DNA of 64,000 nt from Nonlabens xiamenensis (GTDB lineage: Bacteria; Bacteroidota; Bacteroidia; Flavobacteriales; Flavobacteriaceae), in contig NZ_RMVE01000001.1 of the NCBI RefSeq assembly GCF_003865345.1, positions 1-64,000 of the forward strand. Direction: 5' to 3'. Position 1 is the first letter of the stretch, and each line of letters starts with the position of its first letter. A program made the translations under genes and the position numbers. A model generated the notes under the pieces. That model ran no database searches. It had not been told where the DNA came from and worked only from the letters and a program-made list of their open reading frames with translations. Below are positions 24,974 to 33,967 of the stretch, in pieces.

Positions 24974-26256
24974 GAATCTACAAATTTGGTGGCGCCTCTG
25001 TCAAGGATGCAGACGGCGTACGCAATGTTTTGAATGTAATACAAACGATGGGGACAGAAGACCTTGGATTGGTCGTATCTGCAATGGGTAAAACCACCAA
25101 CGCCCTGGAAGCCGTGATCGAGACCTATCAAAAGAACCATAATAATTATCTGGATCTGATTGACGAACTCCACAGACAGCATTTACAGATCATCGATGCG
25201 CTGGGATCTAAATCCCCCGGTATAGAAGAAGAATGGTTGGTACGCTTTCGCGAAAGCGATATAAAAAAAGGCATAAAAGCCATCATTGAATCTTTAAAAG
25301 GAGAATTACTACGCAACAAAAGCCGCAATTATAGTTTTTTATACGACCAGGTGGTGAGTAATGGCGAACTCCTTTCTACTAGAATTGTTGCGGCATTTTT
25401 AAATGCTTGCGAAGTACCTGTGCAATGGAAGGATGCCCGACAGTTGATCTCTACCGATAACAAATACCGAGATGCAGCTGTTCAATGGGAGGAAAGTGAA
25501 CAACGCATACAAGAAGCATGTAGTGACCAATTATTTATCACACAAGGTTTCATCGGGTCTGACGAAAACGGATTTACCACTACCCTAGGTAGAGAGGGGA
25601 GCGATTATACGGCTGCTATTTTGGCCTATTGCCTCAATGCCAGCGGAGTGACCATCTGGAAGGATGTACCTGGTGTATTGAATGGAGATCCTCGTGTTTT
25701 TCAAAACACCGTTCTGTTGGAAACGATTCCCTACAGTGAGGCCATTGAATTGGCTTTTTATGGTGCATCGGTGATCCACCCTAAAACCCTTCAACCTCTC
25801 CAAGGCAAGGAAATACCCTTGTACGTAAAGTCTTTTTTAAACCCAAAGGATTCTGGGACTGTTATTACCTCGGCGCCAGAGATCAAACCCAGTACGCCAT
25901 GTTTTATAGTGAGAAAAAATTTGGTGTTTTTACGTATTGCTTCCAGAGATTTTAGCTTTATCGGTGAGCACAATATTTCTGATATCTTCCATGAATTAAG
26001 CACGCATAAAATGCAGGTTGGACTGATACAAAACAGTGCAATTAGTTTTTCACTGTGTGTAGAAGACAAATACCATAAAATTAAAGACCTGCTTAGAGAC
26101 CTGGAATCCAGATATAAGGTCAGTCATGTGGAAGGTGTTTCCCTATATACTGTGAGGCATTATGACGACGCTTCGATGGAAATGGTAGAAGCAGGTAAGG
26201 AAAAACTCCTCAAGCAACGCACACAGGAAACAATGCAACTTATCGTCAAAGACTAG
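24970..26256 (+). CDS. lysC: aspartate kinase
   Basis: 428 aa. KFGGASVKDADGVRNV is the kinase signature, FITQGFIGSDENGFTTTLGREGSDYTAA the ATP/Asp-binding loop, and the C-terminal about 130 residues form the regulatory ACT region (FLRIASRDFSFIGEHNISDIFHEL ... ISFSLCVEDK). It makes aspartyl phosphate for lysine, threonine and methionine. Monofunctional, no homoserine dehydrogenase part. An iterated palindrome lies inside the gene (25243-25258) and is read as part of VRFRESD. Confidence 0.92.
   Translation: MRIYKFGGASVKDADGVRNVLNVIQTMGTEDLGLVVSAMGKTTNALEAVIETYQKNHNNYLDLIDELHRQHLQIIDALGSKSPGIEEEWLVRFRESDIKKGIKAIIESLKGELLRNKSRNYSFLYDQVVSNGELLSTRIVAAFLNACEVPVQWKDARQLISTDNKYRDAAVQWEESEQRIQEACSDQLFITQGFIGSDENGFTTTLGREGSDYTAAILAYCLNASGVTIWKDVPGVLNGDPRVFQNTVLLETIPYSEAIELAFYGASVIHPKTLQPLQGKEIPLYVKSFLNPKDSGTVITSAPEIKPSTPCFIVRKNLVFLRIASRDFSFIGEHNISDIFHELSTHKMQVGLIQNSAISFSLCVEDKYHKIKDLLRDLESRYKVSHVEGVSLYTVRHYDDASMEMVEAGKEKLLKQRTQETMQLIVKD
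25243..25258. repeat. iterated palindrome inside lysC
   Basis: CGCTTTCGCGAAAGCG in the coding frame, giving Arg-Phe-Arg-Glu-Ser in a surface-type charged helix of aspartate kinase. Confidence 0.9.
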
Positions 26257-26302
26257 CCCCTGTACATTTATATTATATTTGTGTTATACTACTGACCAAT
26301 AT

Positions 26303-28129
26303 ATGGGACTTGTCAATGCAAAAGAGGTAGCCAAGGCTATCCATATAGATCGATATGGCTTTTTGGGAACCCTTGGGGGATGGGTCCTGATGAAGGTGCT
26401 GCGCATCTCTACACTGAATAAAATTTACAACAAGCACAAAGACAAGCAAAACACTAAATTTTTAAATGCACTATTGGAGGACCTTCAAATTGAATTTGAA
26501 ATTCCCGACGAAGACTTACGGCGCATTCCGAAAACAGGGTCTTTTATTACGATTTCTAATCATCCATTGGGAGGAGTAGACGGTATATTGTTGCTTAAAT
26601 TGTTGCTTGATCGCAGGCCTGATTACAAGATCATTGCTAATTTTTTGTTGCACCGTATAGAGCCTCTCAAACCGTTTATCATGCCTGTGAATCCGTTTGA
26701 AGAACGCAAAGACGTCAAATCAAGCACCTCCGGATTTATGCAGGCCATTCGGCATTTAAAAAATGACATGCCACTGGGAATATTTCCTGCTGGAGAGGTA
26801 TCTACCTATCGGGATGGCAAGTTGGTGGTTGATCGACCATGGGAAGAGAGTGCCATGAAATTAGTGCAGCGGGCAGAAGTACCAGTGATTCCCATATATT
26901 TTCACGCCAAGAATAGTTCCTTGTTCTATAGGATGGCCAAAATGTCTGACACGTTGAGGACTGCAAAGCTTCCTTCAGAATTATTGACCCAAAAAAATAG
27001 GGTGATCAAAGTGCGTATAGGTAACGCCATACCAGTGAAAGTACAACAGGAACAGGAAAGTCTTGAAGCATTTACCGATTTCTTGAGGAAGAAAACTTAC
27101 ATGCTTGCCAAACCTTATGATAGGGAAGCTAAACGCTTGAGCGATATACCCAAGACCATTAAAATCCCCAAACCTCCGAAAAAGATTGATGCTAGCGGTG
27201 ATCAACTGGCGATGATTCAAGAGGTCAATAGATTGAGGGAACAGGATAAGCGTTTACTAGAATCAAAAAACTACGAAGTTTTTCTGGCCAAAAAAGACCA
27301 GATACCCACCATCCTTAAAGAGATTGGTATCTTGAGAGAGATCACTTTTAGAGCAATAGGAGAAGGAACCAACAATTCTACCGACTTGGATCGCTATGAC
27401 GATTATTACCACCAGATGTTCTTATGGGACAACGAAACCAATCGGATTGCAGGTGCTTATCGCATGGGAATGGGTAGCGAGATCAGTAAAGTTTATGGAA
27501 TGAAAGGTTTCTACCTCAATGAACTGTTTAGGTTTGAACCCGAGTTACACAAAATGATGGCAGAGTCCATTGAGATGGGAAGGGCGTTTATCATTAAGGA
27601 ATACCAGCAAAAACCTATGCCCCTGTTTTTACTATGGAAAGGGATTGTACACTGTACCTTGAGGTTTCCAGAACATAAATATTTAATCGGAGGGGTAAGC
27701 ATCAGCAATAAATTCTCCAATTTTTCCAAATCTTTAATGATTGAATTTATGAAGAGTAATTACTACGATCCTTATGTGGCCCAGTATATTACTCCGAAGA
27801 AGGATTTTAAAGTTAAGCTGGAAGATGCCGATAAGGATTTTATTTTTGATGAAAGTGAGGCCGACCTAAATAAGTTTGACAGGCTGATTGATGAATTAGA
27901 ACCCAACGAACTGCGCCTACCAGTTTTAATCAAAAAATACGTCAAGCAAAATGCCAAGGTGGTGGCCTTTAATGTAGATCCGTTGTTCAATAATGCTGTT
28001 GACGGTTTGATGTATATACGTATAGCCGACTTGCCAGAAAGCACAGTAAAACCAGTAATGGAGGAATTCCAAGCCGAAATGGAGTCCAAATATTTTAAAA
28101 CCCCAAATGGCCAGGAGGAACAGGGGTGA
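26303..28129 (+). CDS. OlsF-like bifunctional acyltransferase (ornithine-type lipid synthesis)
   Basis: 608 aa from ATG 26303; a TTG at 26279 would start inside the -7 box TATATTTG (26274-26281). N-terminal half: PlsC-type O-acyltransferase with ITISNHPLGGVDGILL and IFPAGEVSTYRDGK. C-terminal half: GNAT/hemolysin-type N-acyltransferase, with EITFRAIGEGTNNSTDLDRYDDYYHQMFLWD, AGAYRMGMG and FYLNELFRF. The order O- then N-acyltransferase matches OlsF, which makes ornithine lipids in one polypeptide in some flavobacteria and Serratia. The amino acid acceptor cannot be read from sequence. Confidence 0.8.
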   Translation: MGLVNAKEVAKAIHIDRYGFLGTLGGWVLMKVLRISTLNKIYNKHKDKQNTKFLNALLEDLQIEFEIPDEDLRRIPKTGSFITISNHPLGGVDGILLLKLLLDRRPDYKIIANFLLHRIEPLKPFIMPVNPFEERKDVKSSTSGFMQAIRHLKNDMPLGIFPAGEVSTYRDGKLVVDRPWEESAMKLVQRAEVPVIPIYFHAKNSSLFYRMAKMSDTLRTAKLPSELLTQKNRVIKVRIGNAIPVKVQQEQESLEAFTDFLRKKTYMLAKPYDREAKRLSDIPKTIKIPKPPKKIDASGDQLAMIQEVNRLREQDKRLLESKNYEVFLAKKDQIPTILKEIGILREITFRAIGEGTNNSTDLDRYDDYYHQMFLWDNETNRIAGAYRMGMGSEISKVYGMKGFYLNELFRFEPELHKMMAESIEMGRAFIIKEYQQKPMPLFLLWKGIVHCTLRFPEHKYLIGGVSISNKFSNFSKSLMIEFMKSNYYDPYVAQYITPKKDFKVKLEDADKDFIFDESEADLNKFDRLIDELEPNELRLPVLIKKYVKQNAKVVAFNVDPLFNNAVDGLMYIRIADLPESTVKPVMEEFQAEMESKYFKTPNGQEEQG

Positions 28130-28141
28130 CAGCTTCAACAC

Positions 28142-29194
28142 ATGAAATATGTGTATTTAACTTTTCTGCTAATAGCTTTCCCTTTGGCACTAAACAGCCA
28201 AAGTTTTACGGGAACAGTTCGCAATGCCAAAACCCAAGAGTCATTACCCAACGTGAATGTCTATTATTCTGGGAGTAGCACCGGCACCATTACAGACTTT
28301 GATGGGAACTTTGTTTTACCTGCACTTGAGCACGATCAAAAAATCATCGTTTATAGTTTGATGGGGTTTGAGACACTTACTATGTCCAATCCTATGAACT
28401 CCTCCATTGGCGTCATTGAATTGACCGAATCTATAGGGGAATTACCAGCCGTTTATCTGGATCCTGACCCCTGGAGTCGAGAAAAAAAAGAGGCTTATTT
28501 TAAAGAACAGTTCTTAGGGAATACCGCCGTTGCAGATCGGTGCGAAATCCTGAATATGGAGGATATCCGCCTGCAATTTATTCCTTCCATTGATAAAATG
28601 GTCGCCTATTGCCCAGTTCCAATCAAAGTGGTGAATAAAGATTTGGGGTATTTGGTGCATCTGGAATTATCTGAGTTTGAAATCAGTTTCAGGAAAGTGG
28701 ATTTAAAAAAATTACCCGAAGAGATTGCGACAAATCCTAGGATAGAAAAGCGCACACATGTCATGGAGTCTTCATTATATGTGGCCACCACTTACTTTGA
28801 AGAGTTGAAAGAGAAAAGACCTGGGATGAGAAAAAGAAAACGACATAGAAAAAGGGCCTTTAAACGATCTGATGTAAAGTTTTTTCAAACGATCATAGCA
28901 GATGAATTTGCAGAAGCAAACTACAAGTTATACCATAAGGGTAAACCAGTTAAATACGACAAACAGATCAGAGTCGTACCGAAGGAAGGTTACTATGAAG
29001 TGATTTTTAGGGAGATGTCATACCAAGTTGTGGACGGAGAGGGGTATCAATCCAATATTCAAATTGATAATCATCGACTGTATATCACCAAATTTGGCAC
29101 TGTTATGAACTACAGGGATTTTCGGTGGGGCGGATTTATCTCCAGGCTAAAGGTATCTGGAATGCTTCCGTTGGAATATGTGCCGAATCCGTGA
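28142..29194 (+). CDS. carboxypeptidase-regulatory-like domain protein, exported
   Basis: 350 aa. Signal peptide MKYVYLTFLLIAFPLALNSQ, then a CarboxypepD_reg-like beta domain (FTGTVRNAKTQESLPNVNVYYSGSSTGTITDFDGNF), as in the plug-side of TonB receptors but here without a barrel. The remaining 240 residues contain a very basic patch (RPGMRKRKRHRKRAFKRS near residue 225). No receptor partner is adjacent. It starts 12 bp after the OlsF-like gene and may be co-transcribed with it. Confidence 0.7.
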   Translation: MKYVYLTFLLIAFPLALNSQSFTGTVRNAKTQESLPNVNVYYSGSSTGTITDFDGNFVLPALEHDQKIIVYSLMGFETLTMSNPMNSSIGVIELTESIGELPAVYLDPDPWSREKKEAYFKEQFLGNTAVADRCEILNMEDIRLQFIPSIDKMVAYCPVPIKVVNKDLGYLVHLELSEFEISFRKVDLKKLPEEIATNPRIEKRTHVMESSLYVATTYFEELKEKRPGMRKRKRHRKRAFKRSDVKFFQTIIADEFAEANYKLYHKGKPVKYDKQIRVVPKEGYYEVIFREMSYQVVDGEGYQSNIQIDNHRLYITKFGTVMNYRDFRWGGFISRLKVSGMLPLEYVPNP

Positions 29195-29197
29195 ACC

Positions 29198-29644
29198 CTA
29201 TTTGGCTTTAGTGGCAGTTTTGACTTTTTTATCTAGATGGGTTTCTACAAAATCAGCGCAATACTGTTGCAATTCTTTGCGAGCAGATTTAAAGGCTTTT
29301 TTAGATTCTTTTGCATCTTCTGTGGTTTGGTCCAGACCATCCATTTCCAGATGAAAGAATTGTTTGCCTTTGATATTATTTTGGGCGTATGACTTGGCTT
29401 TGTCAGAGAAAGTCAAAACAAAATCAAAAGTCACTTCTTTGAGCTGATCCAATTGATAAGTCTCTTTTAAGGGAGCAATACCGATAGAATCCATGACTTT
29501 TTTGGCCATATGATGCAACTCTCTAGGCTCTAGACCTATACCAACAACCTTGGTCTTTTTGGGACTGTAGTATTGAAGAAATGCACTTGCCATCGGGCCA
29601 AGGGTCGAATGCGTTGTACTGAGAACAAGTAATTTTTTTGCCAT
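29198..29644 (-). CDS. low-molecular-weight phosphatase / ArsC-like pseudoenzyme
   Basis: 148 aa from ATG 29644 (an ATG at 29659 is also possible). The fold of LMW protein-tyrosine phosphatases/arsenate reductases is visible: KKLLVLSTTHSTLGPMASAFLQYY, GLEPRELHHMAKKVMDSIGI, FDFVLTFSDKAKSYA, HLEMDGL. The active-site loop should read C-x5-R-S/T; here it is STTHSTLGP, without the Cys or Arg, and the later Cys of arsenate reductases is Ser. It is therefore unlikely to be catalytic and may be a binding or regulatory protein. Confidence 0.7.
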   Translation of the reverse strand: MAKKLLVLSTTHSTLGPMASAFLQYYSPKKTKVVGIGLEPRELHHMAKKVMDSIGIAPLKETYQLDQLKEVTFDFVLTFSDKAKSYAQNNIKGKQFFHLEMDGLDQTTEDAKESKKAFKSARKELQQYCADFVETHLDKKVKTATKAK

Positions 29645-29713
29645 TGTCAGATTAGACATTTACAGTCCAATGTTAAGGCAAAGTTAAGTTGCTTATAGTG
29701 GAAGAACAAAAAA

Positions 29714-29739
29714 AGCCTTTAATCTTAACATTAAAGGCT
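29714..29739. terminator. bidirectional terminator
   Basis: AGCCTTTAA (29714-29722), 8-nt loop, TTAAAGGCT (29731-29739), with A-run before and T-run after. It lies after the TM2 genes (minus strand). Confidence 0.75.
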
Positions 29740-29764
29740 TTATCTTGTTGATATCCAGATAGGT

Positions 29765-30070
29765 TTAAAACCATGGTTTTTTACGAACCTGGTAGGTTTC
29801 ATAGAATTCTTCATCTGATTTGGTCAAATAGATGATTCCTTCAATCTGTCCAAGAAGTCCACCAACTCCACAAGTAAAAATGGTAATGGCGATTTGGATC
29901 AATCCTTCATTGGTATATCCGAGTACAAATTTATGCACACCTAAGGCTCCGGCTACAATACCTAATACACCGGCAAGAACTTTTTTATTTTCTTGATGCG
30001 GTGGGTATTGGCGATGCGGCTGATTGAATTGCGACTGAGTTTGCTGATTGGTTTCTTGTTCTGTATTCAT
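29765..30070 (-). CDS. TM2 domain membrane protein
   Basis: 101 aa. A Gln-rich N-terminal tail (TEQETNQQTQSQFNQPHRQ) is followed by a TM2 domain: KKVLAGVLGIVAGALGVHKFVLGYTNEG, a second hydrophobic helix and EGIIYLTKSDEEFYETYQ. Two membrane helices. The paralogue 30084-30494 lies 13 bp upstream with a nearly identical domain. Function unknown. Confidence 0.85.
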   Translation of the reverse strand: MNTEQETNQQTQSQFNQPHRQYPPHQENKKVLAGVLGIVAGALGVHKFVLGYTNEGLIQIAITIFTCGVGGLLGQIEGIIYLTKSDEEFYETYQVRKKPWF

Positions 30071-30083
30071 TGAGTTGTTTTAA

Positions 30084-30494
30084 TTAAAACCAGGCCTTTT
30101 TGTTGACTTGATAGGTCTGATAAAATTCTTCATCCGATTTAGTCAGATAGATAATTCCCTCGATGAGTCCGATCACACCGGGTATCCAAACAAATAAAAA
30201 ACCGACAAAGAAACAAGAGAGCACGAGACCTACAAGTGTCACCGCAGCTAGAATTATTCCTTCATTGGTATAACCCAAAATAAATTTATGTACCCCAAAG
30301 GCACCAACGAAGATACCCAAGACACCCGCAAGCACCTTTTTGTTTTCATTGCTATTTACGGTGTCATTAAATCCTTGTTTGAAGTCTTCGGCGGTATTGC
30401 CAGCGGCTTGTGAGGCGTGATTAAAGGCCTCTTTGGCCGAATCGGTGGCTTTATCAAAGCCGCTTTTGGTACTATCGTAATCTTCTGAACTCAT
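30084..30494 (-). CDS. TM2 domain membrane protein with helical N-terminal tail
   Basis: 136 aa. The N-terminal 50 residues are an amphipathic Ala/Asp-rich tail (KATDSAKEAFNHASQAAGNTAEDFKQG), unlike the Gln-rich tail of its neighbour. Then the same TM2 unit (KKVLAGVLGIFVGAFGVHKFILGYTNEG ... EGIIYLTKSDEEFYQTYQVNKKAWF). Evidently a tandem duplicate with diverged tail. Confidence 0.85.
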   Translation of the reverse strand: MSSEDYDSTKSGFDKATDSAKEAFNHASQAAGNTAEDFKQGFNDTVNSNENKKVLAGVLGIFVGAFGVHKFILGYTNEGIILAAVTLVGLVLSCFFVGFLFVWIPGVIGLIEGIIYLTKSDEEFYQTYQVNKKAWF

Positions 30495-30529
30495 GGCGGT
30501 TGTGTTTTGATTAGTGCAGCAAATGTAAA

Positions 30530-30925
30530 TTATTTTTCAAATAAATCCTCCTTGGCAGGTTCCCACAGCTCGACTTTACGACCGTCCAGATCCAGTATCC
30601 AACCAAATTTACCATATTCAAACTCCTGCATCTCCCCCACTAGCTGTACACCATTTGATTTTAACTCAGACAACAAATTTTCCAAATCTGTCACCCGATA
30701 ATTGATCATAAATTCTTGACGCCCAGGATCAAAATAGCTTGTTTTTTCTTCAAAAGGACTCCATTGCTGGGATGCTTTTGGATTTCTTTCTACTTCTTCA
30801 GCTTGCCAAAAGGTGCATCCGTACTCATCGACCGCCAGGCCTAAGTGTTTTTCATACCATTGTTTAGTAGCCTTCACATCTTTGGTCTTAAAAAAGATGC
30901 CACCAATACCTGTAACTTTTTTCAT
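30530..30925 (-). CDS. VOC-family (glyoxalase-like) protein
   Basis: 131 aa. Two beta-alpha-beta units of the vicinal oxygen chelate fold: GIGGIFFKTKDVKATKQWYEKHLGLAVDEYG and MINYRVTDLENLLSELKSNGVQLVGE ... FGWILDLDGRKVELWEP. It might bind a metal and a small substrate; the substrate is unknown. Its start overlaps the stop of the dehydrogenase gene by 4 nt. Confidence 0.8.
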   Translation of the reverse strand: MKKVTGIGGIFFKTKDVKATKQWYEKHLGLAVDEYGCTFWQAEEVERNPKASQQWSPFEEKTSYFDPGRQEFMINYRVTDLENLLSELKSNGVQLVGEMQEFEYGKFGWILDLDGRKVELWEPAKEDLFEK

Positions 30926-31887
30926 GAAGATGTATGATTTTTGATGATTTTATCTGCGATGACCGCAGCCAACTTATATTTAGATTCTACGGTCCAGCCA
31001 GCCACATGGGGTGATAATAATACATTCGGCATCTGCAGTAATTGGCCAAAAGCAGGTGGTAAGTCCTGCTTGCCTTGTCCACTGTCTTGAAAAAGGGATT
31101 CAAACGAGGATTTTTCATATTCCAAAACATCCAGGCCAGCGCCCAATATCTTACCATCCTTCATAGCCATCACTAAAGCTTCAGTATCTACCGCCGATCC
31201 TCGGGCCGTATTGATCAAATAAAAGGGTAGTTTAAAAGCATTAATAAAACCCGTATTGATCATGCCTTTGGTTAGGGCCGTTTGTGGTGTATGTAAAGAT
31301 AGAACTTGAGATTTTTGCTGAAGTTCCTCTAGACTTACCTGCCGCGCGTTATGATCTCCCACACCTTCTAGTATATCATAGCACAACACCTCACAATCAA
31401 ATCCAGCCAGTTTTTTGGCGAAAGCCTTACCCATATTTCCATAGCCAATCAAACCAATCGTTTTCCCGTCGACTTCCAGGCCGCGATTGGCCTCACGCCT
31501 CCATTGACCTTTGCGCACTTCCTGATCTGCCGGAGCCAATTTATTGAATAGAGACAGCAACATTCCCAGTGCATGCTCGCCAACGGCATTCCGGTTGCCT
31601 TCAGGGGCGTTGTAACACATTATGCCTAATTCTTCAGCTGCCTCCAGATCAATATTCTCTAGACCTGCTCCTACCCGACCAATAAATTTCAATCGTGTAG
31701 CTGCTTTTAGAAAATTTGCGTCAAGCGGAAATCTACTGCGCACCACCAACCCCACATATTCACCTAATTGATGCATGATCTCTTCTTTAGAAGATGTGTA
31801 GTCGTGGTGATTGACAAATCCAGCAGCGGCAAGTTTTTGTTCCAAAATCTCATGATTTTGGTCAAGGTGTAGGATCTTTTTGGACAT
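30922..31887 (-). CDS. D-2-hydroxyacid dehydrogenase (phosphoglycerate dehydrogenase-like)
   Basis: 321 aa. NAD-binding motif GLIGYGNMGKAFAKKL, catalytic Arg in YLINTARGSAVD, and the His in LLSPHVAGWTVESKYK. Without the C-terminal ACT domain of SerA, so it is a short-form enzyme; substrate could be 3-phosphoglycerate or another 2-hydroxyacid. It lies between the VOC gene (4-nt overlap) and the 158-aa gene (5-nt gap). Confidence 0.82.
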   Translation of the reverse strand: MSKKILHLDQNHEILEQKLAAAGFVNHHDYTSSKEEIMHQLGEYVGLVVRSRFPLDANFLKAATRLKFIGRVGAGLENIDLEAAEELGIMCYNAPEGNRNAVGEHALGMLLSLFNKLAPADQEVRKGQWRREANRGLEVDGKTIGLIGYGNMGKAFAKKLAGFDCEVLCYDILEGVGDHNARQVSLEELQQKSQVLSLHTPQTALTKGMINTGFINAFKLPFYLINTARGSAVDTEALVMAMKDGKILGAGLDVLEYEKSSFESLFQDSGQGKQDLPPAFGQLLQMPNVLLSPHVAGWTVESKYKLAAVIADKIIKNHTSS

Positions 31888-31892
31888 AACTA

Positions 31893-32369
31893 TCAGATTT
31901 CGATCATATTGAGTTCCTGCTCAAAATCATACTGCAGGTCTTCGTGCAGGGTAGAAATACGTGTTTTGATCAGAACTATTTGTCTTTCCATCAGATCCCG
32001 CATGACTTTGCTGCGAAGGATTGAAGAATCGGTCTCACGCATTAATCTACAGAAATGAATCAAAATAGCGACCTCGGTTTCTTTACTTCCAGAATATCGC
32101 GCATACTTCTTAGCTTCTCGCAAAATTTTACGCACTCCTTTCTTCATTCGGTAAGTGAGTCCAGTATTCAGGGACAGAAACATCTCGTCCAGCAGTGCCT
32201 TTACCTTATCTATATAGGTATCTTCATCAACCGCATCAAACAACAAATAGGTAAGTAGTTCCTTGTTCTCCTTCTTAAATCTGGAAAGGCGCAGGATGAC
32301 CTGAATCAATTCCTGATCGGTGCGGTAACTTAATTCTTCTTTTAAATCTTTGACGCTGGCAGCTTTCAT
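31893..32369 (-). CDS. conserved hypothetical helical protein
   Basis: 158 aa, predominantly helical with regular hydrophobic spacing (LIQVILRLSRFKKENKELLTYLLFD, MKKGVRKILREAKKYARYSGSKETEVAILIHFCRLM). No signal peptide. The N-terminal half resembles helical-repeat proteins, but I recognise no named family. Same direction as mgtE upstream and the dehydrogenase downstream. Confidence 0.65.
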   Translation of the reverse strand: MKAASVKDLKEELSYRTDQELIQVILRLSRFKKENKELLTYLLFDAVDEDTYIDKVKALLDEMFLSLNTGLTYRMKKGVRKILREAKKYARYSGSKETEVAILIHFCRLMRETDSSILRSKVMRDLMERQIVLIKTRISTLHEDLQYDFEQELNMIEI

Positions 32370-32417
32370 GACGTGAAGATACTAAGAAGCATAGATACGC
32401 TTTTGCGAAAATTAAAT

Positions 32418-33767
32418 CTATATCCCAATAATAGTCTTTGCAATCATAAAATAAATCAGGATACCAAAAATATCATTGCTGGTAGTAATAAAAGGACCAG
32501 TCGCCAAGGCTGGATCAATCCCGCGTTTATGTAGGGCCAATGGCACGAAGGTTCCGATAAGTCCTGCCACGATAATGACCACAAACAGAGAAACTGAAAT
32601 GGCAGCAGACGTGAGCATCTCTCCTTTAGTGATAAAAGTATAAGCAAACAACAGTATCGCCAGAATAACGCCATTTAGCATAGCGAGTAGCACCTCTTTA
32701 ATCAATCGATTCCCTATACTTCCCTTCAAGTCGTCGTTGGCAATACCCTGAACAATGATGGCACTGGACTGTACACCTACATTACCTGCCATGGCCGCAA
32801 TCAATGGCGTGAACAAAAACAGAATGGCATGACTAGAGATCAGGTGCTCAAATTCGCCCATAATAGCTGCAGCACCGATTCCACCTACCAGACCCAACAC
32901 CAACCAGGGTAATCTCGCTTTGGTCAAATCCAAAATGCTATCATTGGCCTCCACATCCTGGGAGATACCGCTCGCCAGCTGATAATCTTTTTCTGCCTCC
33001 TCGGTAATAAAGTCGACAATATCATCGATGGTAATTCTACCTACCAATCGGTGGAGCTCATCCACCACGGGTATGGCTTCAAGGTCGTATTTACGCATGA
33101 TTCTGGACACCTCCTCGCCAGGTGTGTTGACACTGACAAAATCCACCTTAGGAATATATACATCTTTAATAGGCGTGGTTTCCTTGCTGGTCAATAAATC
33201 CTTCAGGGAAAGTCGGCCCTTGAGTTTATTGTTGTTGTCAACGACATAGATAGAGTGAACCCTGGTCACGTTTTCGGCCTGAGCGCGCATTTCACTCACG
33301 CAACCTGTGACCGACCAGTTCTCATTGACTTTGACCAATTCCTTGGCCATCAAACCACCCGCACTGGACTCATCATAACGTAAAAGATCAACAATATCCT
33401 CTGCGTGCTGCTCATCCTCCATCTCACTGATGACTTCTTGAGCAACATCGTCTGGAAGATCATTCAGGATGTCGGCTGCATCATCGGTATCCATTTCGCC
33501 AAGTTCTTCGGCGATTTCTTTAGGTGAAAGTGCATTCAGAATTCGATCGCGCTGGGCCTCATCCAACTCCATCAAGGCCTCAGAGGTCTTTTGTGAATCA
33601 ATCAGTTTGACGATATACACCGCTTGATCCAGATTGAGCTCGTCGATAATCTCAGCGATATCGGCAAAATGCAGGTCATCCAGAATAGATTCCAACTGCA
33701 CATGAGCATCCTGTTCAATCAGTTCCCTGACTTCATCTAAAAAATCATCGGTAATCGTAAAAGACAT
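32418..33767 (-). CDS. mgtE: magnesium transporter MgtE
   Basis: 449 aa. An N-terminal superhelical acidic domain (about 1-130; DTDDAADILNDLPDDVAQEVISEM), two CBS domains (about 130-255; KDVYIPKVDFVSVNTPGEEVSRIMRKYDLEAIPVVD), a linker helix and five membrane helices with PLIAAMAGNVGVQSSAIIVQG, the pore signature. It carries Mg2+ into the cell and is gated by Mg2+ bound to the cytoplasmic domains. Confidence 0.93.
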   Translation of the reverse strand: MSFTITDDFLDEVRELIEQDAHVQLESILDDLHFADIAEIIDELNLDQAVYIVKLIDSQKTSEALMELDEAQRDRILNALSPKEIAEELGEMDTDDAADILNDLPDDVAQEVISEMEDEQHAEDIVDLLRYDESSAGGLMAKELVKVNENWSVTGCVSEMRAQAENVTRVHSIYVVDNNNKLKGRLSLKDLLTSKETTPIKDVYIPKVDFVSVNTPGEEVSRIMRKYDLEAIPVVDELHRLVGRITIDDIVDFITEEAEKDYQLASGISQDVEANDSILDLTKARLPWLVLGLVGGIGAAAIMGEFEHLISSHAILFLFTPLIAAMAGNVGVQSSAIIVQGIANDDLKGSIGNRLIKEVLLAMLNGVILAILLFAYTFITKGEMLTSAAISVSLFVVIIVAGLIGTFVPLALHKRGIDPALATGPFITTSNDIFGILIYFMIAKTIIGI

Positions 33768-33784
33768 ACGCTAGGCTTAAGAAG

Positions 33785-33811
33785 CAAATATAAAGACTTT
33801 GCCCACTACAA
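33785..33811 (-). promoter_or_regulatory. promoter of mgtE
   Basis: Minus strand TTG (33811-33809), 16 bp, TATATTTG (33792-33785), 18 bp before the start codon. It lies inside the coding-like remnant on the other strand. Confidence 0.55.
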
Positions 33812-33950
33812 AGTGGACAAGAAGAGCAGCTTCGACCACGGTAATGATGAGCCGACAAACAACACCCAAATTGAGAAAGATGATATCGAATTATCGGATG
33901 TACAGATGCAATCTCAAGCCAAGAAATCTATTCAATACTTCAAGCAGTAA
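33786..33950 (+). pseudogene. possible 3' remnant of a gene
   Basis: A 55-codon frame without an obvious start reads like real protein (KYKDFAHYKVDKK ... TQIEKDDIELSDVQMQSQAKK, ending SIQYFKQ and TAA). It is acidic and Gln/Asn-rich, unlike random translation. A GTG at 33813 could start a 45-aa peptide, but a gene end left behind by rearrangement seems more likely. Not recognised. Confidence 0.3.
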
Positions 33951-33967
33951 ACGGATTGTAATATCGC

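Noticed and set aside
29198-29644. Annotation as arsenate reductase
   Set aside because: Catalytic Cys and Arg are missing and no ars genes are nearby.
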